The notes under the pieces are model-generated. The model made no database searches. It saw only the letters and a program-made list of their open reading frames with translations, and was not told where the DNA came from. A stretch of 64,000 nucleotides of DNA from Pelagicoccus sp. SDUM812003 (lineage in GTDB: Bacteria > Verrucomicrobiota > Verrucomicrobiia > Opitutales > Opitutaceae), in the NCBI RefSeq assembly GCF_031127815.1, contig NZ_JARXHY010000011.1, forward strand, positions 124,001 to 188,000. The letters are read 5' to 3'. The position numbers were made by a program, and so were the translations under genes. Of the stretch, positions 16,485-24,189 are shown in pieces. Positions within the stretch are counted from its first letter, which is position 1. Each line of letters opens with the position of its first letter.

Positions 16485-17879
16485 ATGAGTGAGACTGCGA
16501 AACAGATTGCTGCGGGAAAGTGGTTTCTCGTTCTCGGAACTCTGCTGGTCGCGAGCGGCAGCGTTTCCGCTGCGCCGCCTCCATTGCCGAGCGGTCTCGG
16601 AGGCGATGCGCCTCCTGCCTTGCCGTCAGGTTTGGGTGGGGAGGCCGCCTCCACCGCGGAAGTCGAGGAAAGCGACGACGAGGCGAATAAACTTCTTCCT
16701 TTCGAATTGCATGGTTTCGCGGAGCTTCGCGTTGGGGGGCGATTGCAGAACGCTCCCGGTTTTTCTGATTCGAGCCTTCGAGAGGCCAGACTGCAGCTTC
16801 AGATGGAAGAGTACCTGGGGGCTTCTTCCACTTTCAAGGCCGTGATGGATTTCGTGTATGACGATTTGGATCCGGATCGCGGCTTTGACTGGGAGGATGG
16901 AAGTGGTTGGCTAGATCCGCGAGAGCTGTGGCTAAGCACGAAGCCCGTTGACGCCGTCGACTTGAAGCTCGGTCGGCAAGTGGCGACCTGGGGAGTGGGG
17001 GATCTGCTCTTTATCAACGATCTCTTTCCCAAGGACTGGAACTCCTTTTTTCTCGGACGAGATCTGGAGTATTTGAAAGCGCCGCAGGATTCGCTCCGCG
17101 CCTCGTACTTTTCCGACTGGGTGAATCTCGATCTGGTCTACTCGCCTCGCTTTGAGCCGGACCGCTTCATCGATGGCCAGCGCCTCTCGTTTTGGAGCGA
17201 AGCGTCAGGCTCGCTCACGGAGCAAGCGGTACCGATGGACCCAGTGTATCCGGGAGGAACCTTCGACTCGGACGAGCTGCATCTCAGGCTTTCGCGCATC
17301 CTGGGTCGATTCGAGCTCGCCGCCTACGGCTACTGGGGCTATTGGAAGAGTCCTGCTGGAGTGGATACGGCCACGGGTAGAGCTCTTTTTCCGGAGCTGG
17401 AAGTATTTGGAGCTTCCGCTCGTGGGCCGATCGGCAGTGGTTTGCTGAGCGCGGAAATCGGGGCCTATGAAAGCGTCGATGATCCAGCGGGAGAGGATCC
17501 GTTCACGCGAAACAGCGAGTTGCGATTGCTGCTGGGATACGAGCGGGAATTGGGAAACGAGCTAACTGGCAGTGCGCAATACTATGTCGAACGCACGCGG
17601 GACTACGCCGCTGCGGATTCGGTCGCGGATCGCGATCGAGACCTCGTGACCCTTCGGCTTCGCAAGCAGCTTTGGCAGCAGACGCTCACGTTGAACGCTT
17701 TCGTCTTCTATAGTCCGTCACAAGAAGACCACTACACGCGCCTGTCCGCTAGCTGGAAGGCGAGCGACGAATGGCGTTGGGACGTGGGGGCGAATCTCTT
17801 CGGCGGCGAAGACTGGAGTTTCTTCGGTCAATTTGGACGAAACGAAAACCTGTACCTCGCTGCGCGCCGTTCCTTTTAA
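16485..17879 (+). CDS. DUF1302-like outer-membrane beta-barrel protein
   Basis: 464 residues with a signal peptide ending near SVSAAP, a Pro/Gly-rich tandem repeat, an acidic linker and then alternating beta strands to a terminal phenylalanine (RRSF), the usual barrel-assembly signal. LKLGRQVATWGVGDLLFINDLFPKD and the ELWLSTKP segment resemble DUF1302/alginate-export-like porins. Barrels of this kind commonly neighbour MMPL exporters. As third member after exporter and LolA-like protein it is the likely outer-membrane exit or docking component. The family call is moderate and the barrel call firm. It ends 17 nt before the convergent rhodanese-thioredoxin gene. Confidence 0.75.
   Translation: MSETAKQIAAGKWFLVLGTLLVASGSVSAAPPPLPSGLGGDAPPALPSGLGGEAASTAEVEESDDEANKLLPFELHGFAELRVGGRLQNAPGFSDSSLREARLQLQMEEYLGASSTFKAVMDFVYDDLDPDRGFDWEDGSGWLDPRELWLSTKPVDAVDLKLGRQVATWGVGDLLFINDLFPKDWNSFFLGRDLEYLKAPQDSLRASYFSDWVNLDLVYSPRFEPDRFIDGQRLSFWSEASGSLTEQAVPMDPVYPGGTFDSDELHLRLSRILGRFELAAYGYWGYWKSPAGVDTATGRALFPELEVFGASARGPIGSGLLSAEIGAYESVDDPAGEDPFTRNSELRLLLGYERELGNELTGSAQYYVERTRDYAAADSVADRDRDLVTLRLRKQLWQQTLTLNAFVFYSPSQEDHYTRLSASWKASDEWRWDVGANLFGGEDWSFFGQFGRNENLYLAARRSF
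16575..16646 (+). repeat. Two tandem 36-bp coding repeats (12-residue Pro/Gly unit)
   Basis: Copy 1 is 16575-16610 and copy 2 is 16611-16646. Each encodes PP-x-LPSGLGG-(D/E)-A directly after the signal peptide of the barrel protein. The codons differ at several third positions, so the repeat is conserved as protein rather than freshly duplicated DNA. It forms a flexible periplasmic N-terminal arm, perhaps for binding the partner LolA-like protein (inference). Confidence 0.8.
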
Positions 17880-17896
17880 GGAGCGACAAACGCCCG

Positions 17897-18598
17897 CTAT
17901 TCGATGGCGTCCAAAAAGGCTTGCAGCGGAGTGGCGCCAGTTTTTCTCCAGATCTCTTGGCCCTTATTCAGTATTACGAAAGTGGGTACAGGCGTTACTT
18001 CGTATTGGTCCATCAAGGCTTCGTTCGCGTCCGCGTCGATTTCCAGCACTTTGATTTGATCGGCGTGTTTCTCCTCAAGCTCTTGGATCACCGGTTTCAT
18101 GCGGCGGCAGGGCGAGCACCATTTCGAATTGAAGTTGAGTAGAACGTAGGGGTTCGCTGCGATGGCAGTCTCGAACTCCTCTTGCGAAATGGGTTGAGGA
18201 GCATCCGAAGCGGCGACAGTGTCCGGCACTTCTATCGGCAACTTGGCGCGTTGCCAAGCGGTGATGCCGCCGTTTAGGTTGACGATATTGGCAAAGCCCA
18301 TGCTGTTGAGCTGTTGGGCGGCTTGTGAGCTCCGAGCTCCAGATCTGCAGTAGAGAAGGATCGTTTTATCCTTCTGCAATCGCGATGCTTTGGCTGCGAA
18401 GTTCGGGTCGTAGAAATCGATTTCGCTAGCGTTGGGGACCTTCCCTTGAGCGATTTCCTGCGGGGTGCGCACATCCACCACGATAGCGTTTTCGTCCTGG
18501 GCCAACTCCGAGAAGCGTGGGGCGTCGACATTCTCGACTGCCGAATGGGCAGCGGTGGGGAGAAGGGCAGATAGGAATAATGATAAGCGGCGGAACAT
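17897..18598 (-). CDS. Exported rhodanese-thioredoxin fusion protein
   Basis: 233 residues. Signal peptide at about 1-19 (LFLSALLPTAAHSA). Rhodanese domain at about 25-122 with catalytic Cys84 in YCRSGARS, and VDVRTPQE at its start. Thioredoxin domain at about 135-233 with Cys161 and Cys164 in WCSPC and the cis-Pro loop TPVPTFVI. Rhodaneses carry persulfide sulfur on the active Cys, and thioredoxin can reduce it, so the fusion may relay sulfane sulfur or reduce persulfides in the periplasm. It is convergent with the barrel gene at 17 nt and closes the ArsR-exporter module. Whether the same regulator controls it cannot be seen; no TTAG-N6-CTAA repeat was noticed at its 5' side. Confidence 0.9.
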   Translation of the reverse strand: MFRRLSLFLSALLPTAAHSAVENVDAPRFSELAQDENAIVVDVRTPQEIAQGKVPNASEIDFYDPNFAAKASRLQKDKTILLYCRSGARSSQAAQQLNSMGFANIVNLNGGITAWQRAKLPIEVPDTVAASDAPQPISQEEFETAIAANPYVLLNFNSKWCSPCRRMKPVIQELEEKHADQIKVLEIDADANEALMDQYEVTPVPTFVILNKGQEIWRKTGATPLQAFLDAIE

Positions 18599-18836
18599 AA
18601 GCTGGCGGGCTGGAGCTGGTTTAGTTTGATTCGCGAAACCGACGTTTGGGGGCGATCGGGGCTGCTTTCGGAGACTTCGAAGTCACGGAAACGCGTTTAA
18701 GCCCGGTTTCAAAATGGAAATTGCATCGAAAAATTGCGATTCCGAATTTCCGGTAGAGGGATACGAGCAAGAAAAAGAGCGGAAAGGAGCCCTGGAGCCA
18801 CGATTCGCTCAAGGCCGAGACGCCGCTTAGGTCGGG

Positions 18837-19790
18837 CTATTTTCGATTCTTAAACATGTTCGCCGCCATCTTAAGCTGGTTGAGCTGCAGTTCGCTCATT
18901 GCGGTCAAGCTTTCGACCAGGGCGGCGAGCTGCTCTTCTGTCAGTATGCCGCTGGCTTCCTGTTCAATCAACCGGTTGACGGCTTTTAGATCGTCGGCGT
19001 ATCGGTCTATGTTTTCATCGCTGAAACGCTCCGGTCCCATGTCGTAGTTTTGCTGGTCGGCTAGGTCGCTTTGAAAATCATAGTTCGCTCGCTGGTCCGC
19101 CATGATTTCGATCAAGGCGCGCTCCGCTTCGCGGCTGAGGGAAGCTTCGCGCTGAGCAAGGCTCGCCTTCATGCTGGAGAGGGACATGCGCTCCTGCATG
19201 GTGCGTTCGTAAAACTCCCATTCGGCGAGGTCTTCGTCGTCGTTTAGGAAGTAGCCGATCTCCTCGCCGATGGTTTCGTCGTACTCCTGCATTTCCTCGG
19301 ACAACAGGCGTCGCTCCTCGTCGGATACCCCGCCCATCATTTTCATGCTGGTTTCCACGCGAAACATTTGGCGTGCCATCAGTATATCCATAAAATGACT
19401 ACGTTCCTCCGGAGTGAGGTCCAAGCTATTGAGGTAGTCCTTGTAGAGGACTTCGAGCGTGGCCCGCTGGCTTGCTTGCATGACTTCGTTCATTTGCGGA
19501 TTCTCCATCATTTTGGAGATATCGCGCATCATGCGGGCGTTGCTGGAGTTGTCGTCCTCCTCTGTCTCGGAAACGGATTGCGCGACAGGGGCGGGCGCGT
19601 TCGCGGAACTCGCTTGGGGAGTGGCAGGAGCCGCTTGGGCGTTCGTCTTATTTGCATCGCTCTGCTCGCTGGGAGCTTCGGCCAGAGCGGCGATTTCGGC
19701 TTCGAGGGACGCGATGGTTTGGCGTTGCTTGAGGAGCAGGGCGCCCAGAACGATGGCGATGAGGGAGAGAAGGAAGCAGAGGGATTTCAT
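18837..19790 (-). CDS. Membrane-anchored coiled-coil protein of unknown function
   Basis: 317 residues, not recognised. The start is the ATG whose product begins MKSLCFLLSLIAIVLGALLL, a signal anchor; a longer frame from 19898 would bury this segment behind a basic stretch. After the membrane segment come a short coiled coil (RQTIASLEAEIAALAEA), an Ala/Gln/Pro-rich spacer and a long helical domain rich in Glu, Met, Arg and Gln (many EERR/ALVESLTAM-like heptads) to the end. No catalytic motif or cysteine cluster is visible. It most resembles helical periplasmic stress or chaperone-like proteins in composition only. It is a single gene, downstream of the deaD terminator. Lies between a 238-nt gap with no recognised feature (18599-18836) and deaD. 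Confidence 0.7.
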   Translation of the reverse strand: MKSLCFLLSLIAIVLGALLLKQRQTIASLEAEIAALAEAPSEQSDANKTNAQAAPATPQASSANAPAPVAQSVSETEEDDNSSNARMMRDISKMMENPQMNEVMQASQRATLEVLYKDYLNSLDLTPEERSHFMDILMARQMFRVETSMKMMGGVSDEERRLLSEEMQEYDETIGEEIGYFLNDDEDLAEWEFYERTMQERMSLSSMKASLAQREASLSREAERALIEIMADQRANYDFQSDLADQQNYDMGPERFSDENIDRYADDLKAVNRLIEQEASGILTEEQLAALVESLTAMSELQLNQLKMAANMFKNRK

Positions 19791-19990
19791 GAGAGGCGCT
19801 TGAGTTGGAGTGGATTGATTGTGGGTTCTCTCGTAGAAGAACAGTCGAGTCGCTGGATTATTCAAGGCTTTCCCCTTTTCTGCTACTTTCTTTGCCATGA
19901 GAGGGTTGCGATACGGATTTATAAGCGGGATGGATTGATTGTATTAATAACGGCATGACGCGCCGGAGATATTGATCGATTCCGGATATG

Positions 19991-20026
19991 AAAAACGCTC
20001 GATCCGGCGGGCGGAATCGAGCGTTT
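19991..20026 (-). terminator. Rho-independent terminator of deaD
   Basis: An 11-bp perfect stem (AAACGCTCGAT paired with ATCGAGCGTTT, arms 19993-20003 and 20016-20026) has a GC-rich inner extension. Read on the minus strand it runs into TTTTT just after the 3' arm. It lies 33 nt beyond the deaD stop codon. Confidence 0.85.
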
Positions 20027-20058
20027 GAAAGGGGGTTGGTTAGTCGACCTAGGGTCGT

Positions 20059-21855
20059 TTATCGAGCGAAGCGCGGGCGTTTTTTGATGTCCGGCTTGAC
20101 GCGGCTCATGCGCATTTGCTGCCCGGCGACCCAAGACTTCTTGAGGATCTGGAGCACTTCGCGCGGCATGCCTTTCGGCAGGTCCACGAGGCTGTGATCG
20201 TCGTAGATGTCGATGCGACCGATGTAGCGCGCTTCGAGTCCCGCTTCGTTGGCGATGGCTCCCACGATATTGCCCGGCTTGACCTGATGGTTGTGGCCCA
20301 CCTCGATGCGATAGCGATCGGCGTCGTCGGCGATCGGCTCGGGCTCGCGCGACCGTTCGCGGCGCGGTTCGTCGGAAAAGTCGTTGCGGGTTTCGCGACG
20401 TTCGGGGCGCGCTGGGCGATTTGAGGAAAACCCATCGCGGCTGTCATTGCGTCGATCCGAGCGCGAGTCGCGATCCCGACGCTCGGGCCGTTCGCGGTCG
20501 GAGCGCCCAGCGGGAGCGGCTGGAGGCAGGCTGACCGAGCGGCCGGACTGCATCTTCAACAGAATGGCAGCGAGGGTCTCGATATCGATTTCGAGGGCTT
20601 CCGCCGCGGCGAGAACGGATTCGCGTTCACGCTCGAACTTGCCCTCGGCCAGCGTTTCGGCGATGCGGGACTGAAGTTTCCTTTGTTTCGCTTCGGCCAG
20701 CGCGGCGCGAGTCGGAGGCGGCATGGGCTCCATCTTGTGACGCGTAACGTTCTCGATCTCGCGCAACTTGCGGAAGTCGCGGCGGGTGATGAGCAGAATG
20801 GCGTCGCCACTGCGCCCGGCCCGACCCGCCCGGCCAATGCGGTGGATGTAAGGCTCCACGTCTTCCGGTATGTCGAAATTGAATACATGCGAGATTCGAT
20901 CGACGTCCAGGCCGCGAGCCGCCACGTCGGTGGCGACGAGGACATTGATTTCGCCGGACTTGAGCATGGATACCGAGCGTTCGCGGCGGCCTTGGGAAAT
21001 GTCGCCATGGATGGCCTCAGCGGCGATGCCGTTTGCGATGAGCTCTTCGGCTACCATGCTGGCAGCGCTTTTGGTGCGAGTGAAGACGATCGCCGCGTCG
21101 AGCTCCTCTGTTTCCAGCAGGTTTTGCAGGACCTCCAGCTTCTGGCGCATGCCAGCGCATTGCACGAAGCGCTGGCGAACAGTGTCGACCGTGGCGGTGG
21201 CAGCCTTGATCTTGATGGTGACCGGATCGCGAAGCTGTTTTTCCGCGATGGTCTTGATGCGCGGCGGCATGGTGGCCGAGAAGAGAGCGGTCTGACGCTC
21301 GGCTGGCGTGTGCTCGAGGATCCATTCCACGTCGTCGATGAAGCCCATGCGCAGCATTTCGTCAGCTTCATCGAGGATGAAGTGGCTGATGCGGGAAAGG
21401 TCCAAGGTGCCGCGGCGCATGTGGTCCATGACGCGGCCAGGCGTGCCGACCACGATGGCTGGCTTGCGATCGAGCGCTTTGAACTGCTTGATGAAATCGG
21501 TGCCGCCGTAGATGGCTGCGACGGAAAGGCGACGGATCTTGTTTCCGTATTTCGAAATCGCTTCGGAGACCTGCAGGGCAAGTTCGCGGGTCGGTGCGAG
21601 GATGAGGGCTTGTGGGCCTTCCTTTTCCGGATCGAGAGTCGAGAGGAGCGGCAGGGCGAAGGCAGCGGTCTTGCCGGTGCCGGTCTGCGCCTGACCGATC
21701 ATGTCGCGGCCGGAAAGCATCACTGGGATGGCTTTTGCTTGGATCGGAGAGGGTGTCTCGTATCCGATTTCTTCGAGTGCGGCGTGCACCGGCTCGCTGA
21801 GAGATAGGTCCGCAAAGCGGACAGATTGATTCTGTTCGGTATCTTGTTCAGACAT
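20059..21855 (-). CDS. deaD: DEAD-box RNA helicase, DeaD/CsdA type
   Basis: 598 residues from the ATG at 21855 (a longer frame starts at 21891). Q motif and motif I (AQTGTGKT), Ia PTRELALQ, motif II DEAD in FILDEADEML, motif III SAT, motif V ATDVAARGLDVD and motif VI HRIGRAGRAGR form the helicase core. An Arg/Asp/Ser-rich linker (RSDRERPERRDRD) and a C-terminal DbpA-type RNA-binding domain (RIEVGHNHQVKPGNIVGAI...SLVDLPKGMP) complete it. Homologues unwind rRNA and mRNA structure during ribosome assembly, especially in the cold. The single-gene layout with its own terminator and a roughly 300-nt upstream gap fits post-transcriptional control, which is not visible directly. Confidence 0.93.
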   Translation of the reverse strand: MSEQDTEQNQSVRFADLSLSEPVHAALEEIGYETPSPIQAKAIPVMLSGRDMIGQAQTGTGKTAAFALPLLSTLDPEKEGPQALILAPTRELALQVSEAISKYGNKIRRLSVAAIYGGTDFIKQFKALDRKPAIVVGTPGRVMDHMRRGTLDLSRISHFILDEADEMLRMGFIDDVEWILEHTPAERQTALFSATMPPRIKTIAEKQLRDPVTIKIKAATATVDTVRQRFVQCAGMRQKLEVLQNLLETEELDAAIVFTRTKSAASMVAEELIANGIAAEAIHGDISQGRRERSVSMLKSGEINVLVATDVAARGLDVDRISHVFNFDIPEDVEPYIHRIGRAGRAGRSGDAILLITRRDFRKLREIENVTRHKMEPMPPPTRAALAEAKQRKLQSRIAETLAEGKFERERESVLAAAEALEIDIETLAAILLKMQSGRSVSLPPAAPAGRSDRERPERRDRDSRSDRRNDSRDGFSSNRPARPERRETRNDFSDEPRRERSREPEPIADDADRYRIEVGHNHQVKPGNIVGAIANEAGLEARYIGRIDIYDDHSLVDLPKGMPREVLQILKKSWVAGQQMRMSRVKPDIKKRPRFAR

Positions 21856-22190
21856 GGTCTGCATATTCTGGCTTTGGTGCTCGTTTCCCACTTCGCGCCT
21901 TGCGAGGTGCCCGAAACGAGCGGTTCTAAGCCGGCAGCCTTCAATTGTCCCAACAAGTAGCCCCAGCTCGCGTAAAAAGTAGCGACGGGTGACAGGTTTC
22001 CGTCAGAGAGCAAGTAAAATAGTAGATGAGGACGGCGCCAGCGCCCAAATCCGACTCCGTTTTTCCGCCAATCTGCCGCTCAAGGCTGCGACGTTGTAGG
22101 CTTGCGCCGCAGGGCGGTTTGGGAGGGGCGTTCTAACGGGAAAGCGGAAAGGTTGTTGACCGGCGGACCGGAGAAGAGCGATGTGGGGAA
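21856..22190. other. Divergent intergenic region between deaD and the spermidine-synthase-like gene
   Basis: 335 nt that must hold the promoters of both divergent genes. I see no tRNA, no riboswitch-like fold and no convincing -35/-10 pair. A minus-strand open frame overlapping the deaD 5' end (21720-22013) lacks family resemblance. GGGGA at 22185-22189 is the only ribosome-binding-like element for the plus-strand gene. Confidence 0.5.
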
Positions 22191-22919
22191 ATGCATTTGG
22201 ATTATCAGGAATTGGACTATCGACCGACCCCGATGGGGGATTTGCTGCTCCGCCGACGTCGCATGCCTCAGTTCGGGGACACGGACATCTACGAGGTGAA
22301 GCTCGGCGAGTATTTTCTGATGTCTAGCATGTTCCACGAGGCGGAGTGGCAGCTGAGCAAGCTCGGACTTGGAGCGGTGGAAGGCGAGGGGCTTGACGTG
22401 GTGGTCGGCGGACTCGGTCTAGGCTACACCGCGGTGTCGGCTTTGGAGGACTCGAGGATTGCCTCCCTGGTGGTGGTGGAATATCTGGATGCGGTGATCG
22501 ATTGGCACGAGCGAGAATTGGTGCCGCTGGGTGAAACGATGAACGCCGACCCGCGTTGCCGCTACGCCCACGCGGATTTCTTCGCTCTCTGCGCGGATGT
22601 CCGCAAGAGCCTCGATCCGCTGCAGCCCGATAAACGACACGACGCGATCCTGCTGGATATCGATCACACGCCCACCAACGTGCTGCGCCAGACCAATACG
22701 CGATTTTACACCGAGGAAGGTTTGGCGGAAGCGGGGCAGCATTTGAAAGAAAATGGCGTGTTCGCCCTGTGGTCGGATGGCGAGCCGGAGGACTACTTCA
22801 CCGATCGGCTGGGAAACGTGTTTGGCGAAGCGAAGTCGCATCGGGTGGATTTCGCGAATCCGTTGACTGGGGGAAGCTCCTGCGGGACGGTTTACGTAGC
22901 TCGAAAGCTTCGCTCCTAA
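22191..22919 (+). CDS. Spermidine-synthase-like SAM/aminopropyl transferase-fold protein
   Basis: 242 residues with the Rossmann methyltransferase fold of the spermine/spermidine synthase superfamily. DVVVGGLGLGYTAVSAL is the nucleotide-binding glycine loop, VVVEYLDAVIDWHER the acidic strand 2 end, and DAILLDIDHTPTNVL the strand 4 catalytic-Asp region. Classical spermidine synthase has a conserved YxE at the N-terminus and a Tyr/Asp pair that I cannot confirm, so the substrate is uncertain; it may be a methyltransferase of this superfamily. The ATG at 22191 sits very close to GGGGA, and TTG 22197 is a possible alternative. Adjacent to, and probably co-transcribed with, the Mpv17-like gene 31 nt downstream. 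Confidence 0.75.
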   Translation: MHLDYQELDYRPTPMGDLLLRRRRMPQFGDTDIYEVKLGEYFLMSSMFHEAEWQLSKLGLGAVEGEGLDVVVGGLGLGYTAVSALEDSRIASLVVVEYLDAVIDWHERELVPLGETMNADPRCRYAHADFFALCADVRKSLDPLQPDKRHDAILLDIDHTPTNVLRQTNTRFYTEEGLAEAGQHLKENGVFALWSDGEPEDYFTDRLGNVFGEAKSHRVDFANPLTGGSSCGTVYVARKLRS

Positions 22920-22950
22920 GCGGAGGGAGCGGTGTATTTGGAGATTGAAT

Positions 22951-23640
22951 ATGAAGGAGTTGACGAGAATGTGCGCTCGCGGAGTTCGGGCGAATCTGAT
23001 TCCTGGGGTGGCCCTGCAAGCGATCGGTTTGGTGGTGGTGGGCGCCTATTACTTCGTGCCGGCGACTTCGGGCTTTTTCGAATTCGTGCGCGATGTGAAG
23101 CTGGAGTACGGCTATTGGTACTCGGCGGTTACAACGGCGGTATTCGGAGGGCTGATACCGTTTTTATACATTTACGCCACAGGGCGAGTGAAGAAGGGCT
23201 CAGCGCTCGCCATCGGAGCGTTTTTCGTATTCGCCTGGATGGAAAAGGGAATCGAAGTGGACTTTCTCTATCGCTTTCAGGCGGTGCTCTTCGGCGATGC
23301 GGCAAACGCGGCCACCGTAGCGAAGAAGGTGGCATTCGACCAGTTTGTCTACTGTCCGCTTTGGTCGGCCCCGGTGACGGCTATTCTATATCGCTGGAAG
23401 GACTGCGATTTTTCCTGGGCTCGCTTCAAGCGCTCCTTCGATCGCGAGTTGTTCACCTTGCACATTCCCAGCGTGCTCGTTTCCACTTGGATGGTGTGGA
23501 TCCCCGGAACGGCCTTCGTCTACAGTATGCCCTCGGATCTGCAGCTGCCCTTGTTCACGCTGGTGCTTTGCTTTTTCGTGCTACTGGTCAGCGCCTTGGA
23601 AAAGGACGAGCCGCAGATCGAAGTCGGCAGAAACGCGTGA
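22951..23640 (+). CDS. Polytopic membrane protein, Mpv17/PMP22-like
   Basis: 229 residues with about five hydrophobic segments. The second half shows a DQFVYCPLWSAPVTAILY segment and later STWMVWIPGTAFVY. These resemble the paired DQ...P and W..WP signatures of the Mpv17/PMP22 family of small channel-like proteins known mainly from mitochondria and peroxisomes. The call is tentative. ATG 22951 is chosen over TTG 22945 because GGAG at 22940-22943 lies seven bases upstream. It is followed by the S4 gene after 26 nt. Confidence 0.6.
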   Translation: MKELTRMCARGVRANLIPGVALQAIGLVVVGAYYFVPATSGFFEFVRDVKLEYGYWYSAVTTAVFGGLIPFLYIYATGRVKKGSALAIGAFFVFAWMEKGIEVDFLYRFQAVLFGDAANAATVAKKVAFDQFVYCPLWSAPVTAILYRWKDCDFSWARFKRSFDRELFTLHIPSVLVSTWMVWIPGTAFVYSMPSDLQLPLFTLVLCFFVLLVSALEKDEPQIEVGRNA

Positions 23641-23666
23641 TCAATGAATTTCCAACAATCTATACC

Positions 23667-23909
23667 ATGAGCGAAAAACCAATTTCCGAGAAACGCAGCC
23701 TTACGCTCCGCGGAGAATTCGTGGAGCTAAACAAGCTGTTGAAATACGAAAACCTGGTGGCCAGCGGAGGCGAGGCCAAGGTAGCGATCAAATCCGGCGC
23801 GGTTTTGGTGAATGGGGAGGTGGAGTCGCGGGTTCGTCGCAAGCTCGTTCCAGGAGATAAGGTTTCATTGGGCAACACGGTGGTCGAGGTGGTGTCTTCT
23901 CAATCATGA
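23667..23909 (+). CDS. S4-domain RNA-binding protein (YbcJ/YaaA-like)
   Basis: 80 residues consisting of one S4 domain: FVELNKLLKYENLVASGGEAKVAIKSG followed by AVLVNGEVESRVRRKLVPGDKV. The small stand-alone form resembles YbcJ and the RlbA/YaaA group, which bind structured RNA; some are linked to ribosome assembly. A much longer in-frame ORF begins at 22932 but overlaps the Mpv17-like gene in another frame and lacks family resemblance there, so the ATG at 23667 is used. The stop overlaps the next gene's start by four bases (ATGA). Confidence 0.88.
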   Translation: MSEKPISEKRSLTLRGEFVELNKLLKYENLVASGGEAKVAIKSGAVLVNGEVESRVRRKLVPGDKVSLGNTVVEVVSSQS

Positions 23910-24148
23910 GTTTCGAACCACCAGGCTATTGCCCGAACTGCGGCGAGTACGTGGAGAAGGGTGCCTCTTCCTGCGAGGAATGCGGCAGCTGTCCGGAAAC
24001 CGGATGGAACGACGAGGGCTATCTCGATGGTGTGGAACTGCCGGGCGACGAGACGGAAAAGCCGGACGCTCGCGAAAGCAGCGCGGGCAAGTTCATCCTT
24101 ATCGTCTGCTTGCTCGCCTTGCTTGTTTACGTATTCGTTCTACGGTGA
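23906..24148 (+). CDS. Zinc-ribbon protein with C-terminal membrane anchor
   Basis: 80 residues. An N-terminal zinc ribbon has two CxxC knuckles (CPNC and CEEC, with an extra C in GSCPETGW), then an acidic linker and one C-terminal transmembrane segment (FILIVCLLALLVYVFVL). This tail-anchored, cytoplasm-facing zinc-ribbon layout is common among small bacterial proteins without known function. It overlaps the S4 gene by 4 nt, so the two are translationally coupled. Convergent with the metzincin gene 41 nt downstream. Confidence 0.82.
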   Translation: MSFEPPGYCPNCGEYVEKGASSCEECGSCPETGWNDEGYLDGVELPGDETEKPDARESSAGKFILIVCLLALLVYVFVLR

Positions 24149-24189
24149 CAGGTCGCGTGGGTAAACGGGGTTCCCTCAAGACGAGCTCT

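Noticed and set aside
18621-18812. 63-residue minus-strand open frame in the gap after the rhodanese-thioredoxin gene
   Set aside because: No ribosome binding site, no family resemblance and composition like intergenic DNA.
20683-21807. 374-residue plus-strand open frame antisense to deaD
   Set aside because: Covers the conserved helicase core on the opposite strand and has no motif of its own.
22932-23666. Long plus-strand frame extending the S4 gene upstream
   Set aside because: It overlaps the Mpv17-like gene in another frame, is rich in Arg/Gly/Ser as expected of a shadow frame, and only the last 80 residues match a family.
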